Assembly: GCA_027922465.2 (NCBI GenBank)
Contig: BQMF02000053.1
Coordinates: 62,001-126,000 of the forward strand
DNA: 64,000 bases
Direction of reading: 5' to 3'
Origin: Turritopsis dohrnii
Lineage: Eukaryota > Cnidaria > Hydrozoa > Anthoathecata > Oceaniidae
Shown: in pieces, positions 46,383-57,800 of the stretch
Layout of the letters: each line of letters begins with the position of its first letter
Position numbering within the stretch: the first letter of the stretch is position 1
Position numbers and translations under genes: made by a program
Notes under the pieces: generated by a model
Told to the model about the DNA's origin: nothing
The model's input: the letters and a program-made list of their open reading frames with translations, nothing else
The model's database searches: none

Positions 46383-46941
46383 CTTGATGGATTAGATGCT
46401 AACTGATGTGTATATGTTATCAACTTAACTATGTACTTCGCACAACTTCGCTTAAATGTTGTGTCTCTTTGATAATTTTCATCCTTTTAATCTGGACCAT
46501 GATACGGGTAATACAGATGTGTGATTCAGATCCAACGGTAAGATATCACAAATCGGAATTTATGAACATGCAGCTCCTCAATTTTATTAGTGCTGTCATT
46601 CTAAAACCTGATATTATAGATTGTTGGCTTCATGTGTTCATTTCAATATCATCAGGCTCAATTTTGTTTACTTTTAAATAAACTACGCATCAACCATTTG
46701 TTAAAACTTGTTAATTATTTTTTAATAGTTTTCCGTTTTCCACGAAGGCACAAACTCTTATATTTTCTTAAACGCAATGGAGACGAACTGCAATTAAATG
46801 TAATACAAGGGTAATATCTTATCAGGAACAGATATCAGGGTGTGCATTTGATAATAATTGATAAGAATGTAGATTTCACTTTCATTTCGTAGGATATTCT
46901 TCAATTCATCCAATTCAATTACAATTAACAAACTCTGAAGT

Positions 46942-47644
46942 ATGAAAGGTGGAAGCAATGTAGTTTATGTGATTGGTGGTAGAGCTAACAGAGAAATGGA
47001 AAAACAAATAGAAGTGGAACTTCCTCAACTTGAAAGCAAGAAATATACCGAAGAAGAATATTTTACTTTCATTGACAACAAGCCAGTACTTTGGGCAAGT
47101 ACAGTTTTATATTTCATTAAGCATTTTTTTACAAATATATATTGAGATACCGAATTTTTATTTTATTAATACGTCAATTCCAAAAAATTATGAAAATTAA
47201 AGGTGCTTATATCGACATAATAACTTAGTTTATAAAGAGAGAGCCCGTCAAATGCGTAATTCTGAGTCGTGCTTATCAGAAAAGTATTGGTAACCATTGA
47301 TACTTGTAAAATTCATAGAAATAATTTGTCAATATATTATGCTATGCATTTCTAGAGATGTTTGTTTATTTGGTTCATGGAGACATTCACACAAGCCTAT
47401 TAGAATCTACACATTATAAAATAAACATACAAACAAAATGTGAAGCCTGTAGAGGTAAAGGTTGGGTTTAAATAGCTAAAATGTGATAAAGGTGATGAGT
47501 GATGAAATTTCTTCTTTTAACTGACATTGAATCTACGAATTTAACAACGTCTTTTGACAGTAATTGCCCCCGCAGCGAGCGTAAGCGAGCGAGGAGGCAA
47601 AGTAGTTTCACGAGATAGGCGAATGTCAGTTTCCGATTTTGTTC

Positions 47645-47703
<59 letters not shown>

Positions 47704-50700
47704 ACTTTCGTGTTGACGTTACACGGTGGAATACAATTATTAGCTGACATTGCTTTTTTCCCGTTTCAAAGCATGGTACTGTAAGTGGGAGACAGAATTT
47801 TTTTTCGTATCTCTTTCCTAATTTATTATTATATTGTATTATGTTATTTAAAAAATTCGTATGCTAAAATTAATTAAACATTTTTTATATTACTTTTGTG
47901 TTGTTTTAGTAAAGTGAACAACAAGGATTTTGAAGTACAGCTTGAAATCTGAAATTTTGCCAACCCTACATTTTATGTTTGTATATGTTTTAGCTCTAAA
48001 TCTTCCATTTAATAAATTTTATTCAATGCACTGATTTTTGGTGGATCTTGCCATTTTAATTGGATTTTTGTGCATGCAAGAAACCCATATTACAAAATGG
48101 TCATTCTTCGTGTTTTTCTTCTTTAACTGTTCAACAAACCTAGTGTGATCATGATCAATAAAACTTTTTTATATTTTTTTTATGTAAACTTTTTGTTTTG
48201 AAACTCAGATATCTTATGGATTTTTTCACTTTAATTTTTTTTCAGAAAAAGTTTTGTTTTTTTTTTCTTTTGGCTCTTACAGAATATCTTAAACAAATCT
48301 TATTTTCATTATAAAATATGTGTCCATGGTTTCAGTTCACACTTTTCTTTTGTTTGTAGCAAATACTTTTTGATATTACTTGTTAAGCCTTATTTACACT
48401 TTTCGAAAGGTATATTAGCATCAGTGTGACTTAGGCCTAAGAGATAACAAAAAGTAACAAAGTTTAGTGCAGATTTTCATCTGTTTAAGTTTAGATTTAT
48501 TTGGTTCCAAGTTGGTTTTGAAATTGAGAGAGTTTTGAGCAGTTTTGAGGCTTCCTAAAAAACTGTCTTTGTTGAAATATTTAAGCATATACGTATGCCA
48601 CTTATCAGGTCCCAAATCAACCAAAACAGTTCTTTTTGTTTCCGTTGTTAATGTATAGCTTGCTGTGTGTACAAATTGCAATGCTTGACCGCGGGGGCAC
48701 TTTTAGCTAAAGCTACATGCTAGTATATTGACAGTAATATATTCGAATTTTGGAATGTTATAGACCTAAAGTAGAATGAAACAATTTTTTTCTCTTTGAT
48801 ATCATTTAATTTAATGTCATCGCTAAGTATTTCAAAAGAGAAACAAAGTTAATATATTCCTGTTATATATGAAGGTGATCCATACAAAAAACGTACATGG
48901 ACATTTCTGTCTTTCTTTTACTTCAAGAGAAACGTAAAACAGTTTTAAAATTCAAAACATGTTTTTTCAAAATTCAATTAATCATTCAATTATTTAGTCA
49001 AAGAATTCGCATTTAAATACAGTGAGTCCGAAATAAAAAACATTCGTACCTGTAAAATATTTACTTTCATTGACTAAATTATACATTTTGATGAAGCTTG
49101 GGAGAATATCTATCTACTGGTATCAAATCTTCATAAAAAGACCCAAACCTTTTAATAGTTACACTCATTTGTAAGTCGAGGCCTCCTTCTTCTTCCCAGA
49201 TACATTGTATAAAAGTTATAAAATTATATAGGACAATATCCCATTGGGCAAGCGCACCTATTGCTATTGACGATGTTTTTAATATGTTTTTAGGTGGATA
49301 CTTTAACCAACAGTCAACTGACAGGTAAAACATAGAAGTTTCTCAAATAAGTAGACATACTTAAAACAGTGTATTGAGTGTCTTGTAGATAGCCTTAAGC
49401 CTAACCCTCACTGGGTAGAGGGGGCACTTATCCAAAGCTAATTACCTGGGTAATTACCTGGGGGCAATTTATTAATCATCCGAGGGGCAATTTTTCAGGG
49501 AGATCGGGGAACATATTTTAGCTTGCCACCTTAGCAACTAACTTTTGCATATGCAAACATTTTACGAATTTGAGACAAAATGTGAAACAAATGTTTCCTA
49601 TGTTCTTCCTATCATTCCAGGTTATGTTAAAACTTTGATATTCAATATGACTCTTATTGATCGGGCTTAAAAATTATTTTTTGTCTTATTTATTTCTTCA
49701 CAATGTATGGAAAATTATACTGCGACGTAAGTAGCACAACAAACTCATGTATTCCACTATAACTCTTGTTTATGCAAACCTCGATAAAGTGTCGTCTAAT
49801 GAATAATATTGCTAACGTCATAGTTATTCATTTTCATCCTTAATTCTGATGTTCACTTTCATTTTCCATGCGAATGTTTGGACTTTATGTTTGTATTAAG
49901 GATAAACGTTAGCCAAGCAGTACAGTCTCTATGACACTTCATTTATTATTTCTTAGAATTCACGGGAGTTTTTGCCGAATGGGACAGAGACAAGGATGGT
50001 ATCATAGCAACCAAATACTTAGGTTCCATTTTAAGATCATTTGGGCTAAATCCAACGGAGGCTCAGGTCATAGAATTGGCACATGAAATAGATATAGACG
50101 GTAGGTTTTTCAAAGAGCTTTGGATGGATCTTTTGTATAGGTATACTGTCACGTCCACAAAACATTCTTTATCACCACCAAAAAAGGTCTAACCGTGCTA
50201 CAATGTCATGTTCCTTCGACAAGTAGATCAAAGAATATCTAGCTTCTTTCCCGTCCTGTCTTGAGAAGGTCCTCAAAATAGTTCAGTTTAATTTATCAGG
50301 TTAATGACGATGTAAAAATATTTAAAAATTACAATTTATTGGTTCAAATTGAAATTGGAGGCTATTTGTTAATTCCGCTTTTTTGAAGGTTCTGGCGCAA
50401 TCGAATACCCTGAATTTTTAACGCTGATGGCTCGTTTAAAGAGGAAGATACTGGAAAAAACTGAAGATAATGGAGCCATTCAAAGCAAATTGCCAGGTTA
50501 GCTGTGGTACACAGTTTTCAAAATTTGGATTACTAGAAAATTATGATTATTAGCATGGACGTATAAAAAGAGAAGGACTCACAACTAATTCTAAAGCCTT
50601 TCATTTCTATTATTAAAATCTATTCTGTCGGCATTTCTTTGATGTAATCCTCGCCTCGCATTTCACTGGATTTCGGTTCACATGGGCAGGTTTATACGAC

Positions 50701-53298
50701 GTTTTAGGTTTAATCCGATGTGGAAAACCAAGGAATTGAGAGAAAATACGATTTGCAGATTCATCAGCAATATTCTTGAGTATCACAGAACTTCTACTCA
50801 ACCTTTTTCAAAAATGTCGGATTGGAATTAAGATAAATTTGTCGGAGTTAGGAAGTATTTTGTGTATATACTTATATCCAAAGATTCGGTACTTTGAAAG
50901 ACGCCTGGGCGATGCCTGAGAATATACAGAAACAAGAGTGCTTTTTCATTCAATTCTGAAAATTTCATGTTTGAGACTGTAAGAAGTCATGGGGAATCAG
51001 AGTTTAAAACCTGGCTTCAAAATAATCATAAAATCTTTAAATTCATTTCTGGTTGGTTATTACGATTATGGAAGCCAATGGAAAGAATATTTTTAACAGC
51101 ACTTGAGGGAGTTTCAAAACTGCTTTTGTGAAAATTTCAATAAACCGAGGCGAGGTTTGTTTGAATAGATTTATAAAAGTTGTAAGTCCTTCTCTTTTTA
51201 TACGTCCATGTTATTAGATTGCCTTCGAAAGTTATTAAAATTATATTACATTTTTCCTAGACATATTCCTTATTTTTTCGAAAACCACTTTTTCATTTTT
51301 CACAAAAATATACTAGCCAAAAGAACTTGAAAATGGCTTTCCATCGATGTAAAAATTATTTTGAAATTCGGTATATTCATTTAAAAAACAGCTTTAAAAT
51401 TTCCGTTTCCAACATTACGAAACACACTGTATTAGTGTTAAGATCAAATCACTCATTGAAATTGGAATTAAGGAACTTCTGGAAAATAGGCTTTTGGTCG
51501 GAGGAATTTCTCTTAGGAAATTTTTCGGTTCGCTAATATCACAACATTTTGCGGAATTAAACTTTTGCAATTCTAGCTAAAATTGCAAAAACCGAAAAAC
51601 TTTCTTCCGCAAACACTTACTTCCTTTAAAGTATTTCAAACACCCTTCTTTCCCTTGCGTAGAGGAAAAACTACGTTTTTCCTTGACTGGAAACTGTAAC
51701 GTATCTTACCTTAGCGCTCAAGGAAAGCTTTGGTATAAGAGATAGAATTTTTCATTGTGAATCGGTGAAATGAGCATATTGTCGGGTGGAAAATGGTATA
51801 AGTTTTAAGCTTCTTTTTCATTTGACAATGTTTCTGTACTCTCAATACTATGGCCTTCCTTCGTTCTTTTAATTCCTTCTTTGAAAGGTCTCTCACTTTG
51901 ATGTAATTGTTTTTCTGCCTAATGCGCTCCTTTTCCAGGTACTTCAAATCACCCCTTGCCTTTTTCATCTTTCTGTACTCTTTTTTCCTCTGGGCTCTGG
52001 TTTTTCCCATCCAAAGAAAGTTAAACAACCAGACATGACAAATGTTTCATGGAGTGCTTTGTAACATTCGTTACGGTTTTATCGTTACTCAAGTCGTTGG
52101 AAAATAAACACTAAATATGCTTTCTTGAAAAGATACTTTAGCAATGTACTTGATTAACAATGTTTACAGTCCGTGAATGATTTTACGATTTAACTCACAT
52201 AAGAAACACTAGCCAAGTGTCTTCTATTAATAATTGTATCTTACTGTAATCATGATTGCTTACTTTTTCTTTACTTTTATCCACGTGATAATCCTCCAAA
52301 CACCTCGCACAAACTGATCATACACAAACAACGGACAGTGAGAAGGCAAAAAATCGTATCAAAACTTTCAAATTTGCAATAGAAAGCGTTTGAATCAAAA
52401 CGTTCGAAAATTACATAACGAATGTAACCGGGAAGTTACATCCTGTCTTTGCAGGAGAATAATTTTCGTTCAGAAGAGCCTAGGGATTTTTTTCTAGTAT
52501 AATGTGAAGCGCCACTTGACATAAAGAAAGCTCAATATTTGCTGATGATTTTGGACAATTTCGTATCTTAAATGTATACATACGTTATACACTCTGCTAG
52601 GTGTTAAATACCTACTGTTGCCTTTGTTACATCGAAAAAAACGCTACTCTGAGCAACTACGAACAGGTCAGAACTTTACATTTTTTTCGGCAGTCAGTAT
52701 TGTTACATTTACATGGAACTGTTTACCAGCGAAGTTTCTACCAATACCTTAAAAATTTAGATTTAAAATTAAGCGAATTGTTTACCAATAACTTAATGTA
52801 TTTTTTGTGACGAAAAGTAATTTTTCATATAATGTAAAAGCTTGTGATACTGAATGTCGCACGATTTTTAGAGTGGCTCACTGACGACATTGACGGTAAT
52901 GATCCTCCTGAAGATGACATGTGCGAAGTTTTCAAAATCTTTGACAAAAATGGTAACAATTTTGAGATTTTCGGCAATTTTTTTAAATTTTTTTTTATAT
53001 ATTATGAATTTATATATTAGTTTTATACTTATCTCTTCATTTTACCCAGATACAGGGATAATCAGTGCAAAGGAGGTGAGAGAGGTAGCCGAAAATCTTG
53101 GTGAGAAACTAGAAGAAGATGATATTGCTGAAATCATAAAGACATTCGACCTTAATGGGGATGGAGTCATAAACTATCAAGGTAGATATTGTTACGGCTT
53201 TGATTTATATAATGTGCCCATAATTTCCTTTAATCACCTTAATTTATCTTTCTGCAGAGTTTGTGGAGGTGCTGTCTCAACAACCAAATGATGTATAA
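46942..53298 (+). CDS. Calmodulin-like EF-hand protein, gene 3B (7 exons, 229 aa)
   Basis: Exons: 46942-47094, 49294-49324, 49957-50100, 50389-50496, 52872-52952, 53050-53181, 53258-53298 (690 nt, stop TAA). Same structure as gene 3A, with three more residues in exon 1 (MKGGSNVVYVIGG) and otherwise few changes: Thr to Ala in helix F, Asn to Ser in the linker, and FDKN in place of FDKT at the start of loop 3. The four EF loops are as in 3A, loop 1 again ending in Tyr. Intron 1 also has the GC donor (TGG|GCAAGT). Introns are longer owing to a 1.7-kb block in intron 1 and a 657-bp MITE plus about 0.4 kb in intron 4. Both paralogs have open frames and intact splice sites, so both may be expressed. 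Confidence 0.85.
47117..48832. repeat. ~1.7-kb insertion in gene 3B intron 1
   Basis: The left unit reads straight through at about 15705-15715. The block holds the CAT microsatellite and short opposing GC-rich motifs (TTGCCCCCGCAGCGAGCG near 47565, CCGCGGGGGCA near 48690). No inverted ends are evident at the edges and no protein is recognisable. Confidence 0.6.
47648..47702. repeat. (CAT)n microsatellite, about 18 units
   Basis: An uninterrupted CAT/ATG run. It produces poly-His or poly-Asp open frames that are not genes. Confidence 0.95.
50554..51210. repeat. 657-bp MITE with 7-bp target duplication TTATTAG
   Basis: Ends CATGGACGTATAAAAAGAGA and TCTCTTTTTATACGTCCATG are exact inverted repeats and the match continues inward (AGGACT...). 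TTATTAG occurs at 50547-50553 and 51211-51217. The empty site with one TTATTAG is in gene 3A intron 4 near 17408. The interior has no ORF of note. Confidence 0.9.
51711..52028 (-). CDS. Short basic ORF fragment (105 codons), right unit only
   Basis: It begins MFNFLWMGKTRAQRKKEYRK and is Lys/Arg/Glu-rich for about 70 residues. The pattern (RxxEYRxxxK, YLEKERxRxK, LSKKELKERR) resembles the N-terminal basic helix of many uncharacterised invertebrate, often transposon-related, proteins. It lies in about 0.4 kb that is absent from the left unit (gap near 17740). No adjacent exon is evident. Probably a carried-in fragment rather than a gene. Confidence 0.35.
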   Translation of the reverse strand: MFNFLWMGKTRAQRKKEYRKMKKARGDLKYLEKERIRQKNNYIKVRDLSKKELKERRKAIVLRVQKHCQMKKKLKTYTIFHPTICSFHRFTMKNSISYTKAFLER

Positions 53299-54853
53299 AT
53301 ATTAATGAGAGCTGTAGTAATTCAAAGATTGTCGTTGTGCTGAAACAGATTACGATCGAAATCAAGTCAACTTCGATGTGATTCAAGTTAAAATTACCTT
53401 TTAGTGTTGACATAATTTTAGTGGTCCATATGTTATGTTATAATACTTGTATACATATTCAAGCGTTGGACAGTCATGTCTCACCTGTGGAAAAACAAAC
53501 AAAATATATTTAATTTCAACCGTTAGTAGTAATAGGAACATTTAACGTAATACCGATAAATAACAACAAAACATATCGCTCTGAAGTAAAAATGGATGGA
53601 TAATTAATCCAAAAAGCTCTTGCAAATATAGCTGCTGTCCTTAAAGAAAAAGTTTATAAACAAACACAAGAATTTGTGGCCCTTTTGTCATATCAATTAC
53701 TTCATCTATGCCTATATTTTCCTTCTTTAAAATGTAATTTTGTTTGCCAAAGCACATGTGCGTTGCCGTTTTAAAATGCTTCCCGCGTTGTACTTGTTGT
53801 TGGTGCGGGATGATGACACAGGTTTAAAAATACAGAAGGAACGAACTGCTTACGATTTTGATCGCACTCCGCTATCTCTGGAGCTGTGGAGCATAAGCGT
53901 AAACCAATAATTATCGATCTCCGCTAGCCAGCGTATTCCGATAGACATTAGCGGTATTTGGAAAAATCATGTTTCGTTTACACGAAAATATGTTTCTATA
54001 GATTTGTAGGGAATTGTATACAACTTAGTAGAGTTGTTCGTGAATTTTTCCCTACAAAGTCATTAGAAACTTCACATCAACACTTGAAATAAACGTGCAA
54101 AGTAATGATGTTTCTTTTGATACAACAAAAGGCTTTAAATCTCTGAAGTACCGTTTTAGTAGAACAGTTTTAAAAAAAATTCTCACAAGTAATTGATTTC
54201 TTTCGTGTAACAGGCTCGTCGTGCTTACGAATCTCCCTAATTGTATGCAGTTTACCTAATAGGGTGTAAATATAGTGATATTGTACTCTTTTAACATTAT
54301 TGTGGAAAGCTTTTTGAAACAAAATGTTTAGAAATGGTGTCTAGCAATGACTTGCAAAGAGGTTTTTGTATAGCTTCAGTTATTTCGTAGTGAGAGTTGA
54401 AGTATCTTAGAAATGACATTGTTGATTATTTTATAGAGAAACTTCACAAGTTCACAAATTGTCTTGGAAAACGTATTTATTTTGGTAACCATCTTGAACC
54501 TGCAATATTTACAAATATATATTCTAAAGATATGTTAATAGTCAATAGATAGTAAATTCAGACTCAGACGAAGTAAATTTCTCTCCATTTGATTGGGTAG
54601 TGGAACAATTCTTTTGTTTCGATGCAAACGGAGCATTTTTGGCTACCTGTCACAATCAATGGTGTCCAAGTAATTCCAGTTAATTTGAAAGGTAGCAACT
54701 ATCAACTTTGAATATTTACAAGCTTTGAAGCATGCGGTCTTCCTTGTCCTCTCTTTTTACGTAGCACTCAACAACTGTGCTTGACCATTTCACTTATTAA
54801 GCACCAATTGATGCGCAATTGAACTTATTTTGCATTAACGTTCCCATAACGTC

Positions 54854-57800
54854 TCATGTTCCTTCGATAACATTGTCTCTTTTTGTTCTACGTAATACTT
54901 GATCATCAGGTTTATGGCCTTTAATCAAAGACTCGCTGACTAATGTTTTAGTTGTTTCAGATAGTTCCTCTCCCACTTCTCTTTTGGTTGAATTGTTGGA
55001 GTCCTTTTTTCCAAAGAGAGTATCAAACTCTTCATCTCTTTCATCCTCAGCTTTATTGTACATGTCTTCTCTTTTTCGTCTCCTTAAAGAATTACTATAA
55101 CCTCTTTTTTCGTCATCTTTTTTGTAAGCAGTTGGCCACTCATCCGCCTGTGACCGTCTTGCTCTTATAACCGGTAGACCATTGGTAAAATGTATGACCT
55201 TTTTTGCATGAACGCTGTTCTTTTCACCTTCCTCATTTTCGATTTGTTCTCGTTTCTTTCGAGCTAACATATCTTTCCAGAAGAACATTCTTAAAACGTA
55301 TGGTACTTCTAGAAAAATAATACGGAAATGAAATATACCTTTAGCATACAAGTAGTCGAAAGGATTTTCAATTATTAATTTATAATTTTTTCAAATCAAT
55401 CGTAAAAAAGCGGACTTCCGTTTCGGGTGAAAGTTAGAACTGGAAAATAAATTAACCCATGTTGATGATTCCAATTTGAATTGTATCATGCTCATAATGG
55501 GAAAATAGAAAAAGCTTACTAGAGAATATGAATGGTTTGAAAAACATTATAGGAAAGCCTATAATAAACAAAAAAAACAGCATGTCATCTTGTTTAAGTT
55601 GAAGTGAAATGTCGCTATAAAGATTGCAGTGCAAACATATTCCAAACTGATCTGCCAAAGTAATCGTTTTAAATTATAGTCATTGTAAAATTTTATGGTC
55701 TATGAACCCCTTAAGAACTTTTTCTTTGAGGTTTTCAAAAGGATATTTCTATTTTGATCACATTACAATTTGAATCAATGAATTCATCAATTTACTGCTG
55801 CATAGTCAAACCGACCATACACAAACTGCAGAAAATAATTTCAAGTAAAGACTGACGACAGATGACTAAGGGTTTTTTTTACTTCAGTCCCAACATGGTT
55901 GATTTTATACTTCTTTTCGTAACTTCCAATTTACTAGAGGTTTGCGTCAATCATTCGTGTCTTATAATTACTATTTCATTTTATGTGCCTTCCAGTTTGT
56001 ACGACCCTAGAAATCATGTTACTTTTTCATCTGTGGTAAACAATAAGAAAGAAGAACTAATAAAGAATAATAATAAATCAGAAACTCTACTTTTCTCTTT
56101 TGGTGGTGCCACAAATTTATTCTCCTTCATTCTTATTGGTGGCAAAGCCATAGTATTTTTCGGTCGCGAGTTTTCTTGGTACGTTTGGTCTCTCATATAA
56201 TTTCTCAATTCTGTCATGCCGTCTGTTACCATGGGTACTACATGGGTCTGGACAGCTGGATTTAACGGAACTGAAGAATATTGTCCAGTTTTCACCGATT
56301 CGGTTGTGCTCATTGGACTTATCATTTCTTGATATGCTGCATTCATTGATAAACTAGGCTTTTGTTCTGGTATAACATTGGTTGTATTTGTTGGAAAAAC
56401 AAGTTGGTTTTTTTCGTTGTACTTCAAATCAATGGGTTGTTTTGTATCCAAGTGAAACTGACCGTTGACTAGCTTTGGAATGTATGCTTGCGCCCCTGCA
56501 TCATGCAAATATTCTATGAACAAACACAAAACTAAACAAGTAAGGATTCTATTCATTTCATTTATTTTTTTCTGGTGTATATACTAGTTTTTCAAGTAAA
56601 TGAAACACGCCCCATACTTAATTCAGTATTTAACAGGGCAGTATTGATATCAGCTACCAGCGGCCACATTTGTTTAAAAAATCTCTAAGGAGGACTGCAT
56701 TTCTATTGAGATTTACACACAATTTCAATAAAAATGCTCTTCCTCGCAGTGACTTTTTAACGATTTGATAGGTAAGTAGAGTTCATGTATGTTACGTCTT
56801 GATACCTTTTATCTTTAAGCTGGCTGGGTTGACTGGCATTTCATCCAATCTTTTTGTAGTCAAGATGGAGTCAAATAACTTGTGTGTTACTGTATCCGTT
56901 GGTTCGTTTTTGGTAAATGTCATCGTGAAATCCACTACAGTCTTGTGGGGTGTGCGACCAATATCTTCCCTATAAAATGAAAAATCGGCATGATTGTTTT
57001 TACCCAAATTTTTCATTGTTAAAGATAATGAACTGTTATATGTTGAGCTGAGGATTGCACTATGCTGATGTCAGTAGAAATAGAACAATTGAGAAATAAT
57101 CTTGGAACGAACAGCTGTTTATTATTAATAAAGCGTTCAAACAAAGTAAAAAAAAGATTGGCTCCCTCGTGGTGATAACCTCATAAAAAAAACTGCTGAC
57201 ACACTTTTTCTCGATCTTATGATAGTTCATTATCTTTAAGAAAGTCTTTTTTTAGTGTGACATATTTGAAAAAATCGAAAAAGAAGAATACCTGATTGAA
57301 AAATCAATGAATTAAAAAAAAAGGAATAAAAAACATATGAGAGAGTGTAGATTCAATTTGAAATGTTTGACAAGTTGTGCACATACCTTAACGAAAGCAC
57401 TTCAGCTTTTAAAAATGAAGTATCATTAGCAAACACGTTCTTGATCTGAAAGAACAAACATAAAATACATTTGTCGGATCATGCTCAAGATTATTATTTT
57501 TTTAAGAAAATACTGAAAGACTTACTGCAACTTCAATATTTCCTGTCAGAATTTTATACTTTGTGCTTTCTGGTTTTGTCAAGTCATCATACCATGGTTG
57601 CTGGAGCATGATCTCCCCTCGAAACAAGTGAGCTGAAAATATGATCAGTGTTTTTTTTTAACCTTCGTAGGTCTTTGTTTAAATAGTTATTTCATGAAGA
57701 CTGTCGGTTAGCTCACTAAAATTTGTTCACTTAGTTACACACAAAAATGACCATTAACCATGACCATTAACCATGACCATTGGTCCATTAACAGGAACAA

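Larger units (their letters stand above)
42126..57003 (+). repeat. Segmental duplication, right unit
   Basis: Co-linear with 7965-41839 and 14.9 kb long. The unit junction is at 41840-42125, about 290 bp found in neither flank. Unit-specific insertions: foldback 43203-43367, a block at about 44750-46150 with a nested MITE, about 1.7 kb at 47117-48832, MITE 50554-51210, and about 0.4 kb at 51610-52040. Confidence 0.9.

Noticed and set aside
47468..47784. Open frames with poly-Asp or poly-His tracts
   Set aside because: They are translations of the CAT microsatellite. The surrounding DNA is an intronic insertion absent from the paralog.
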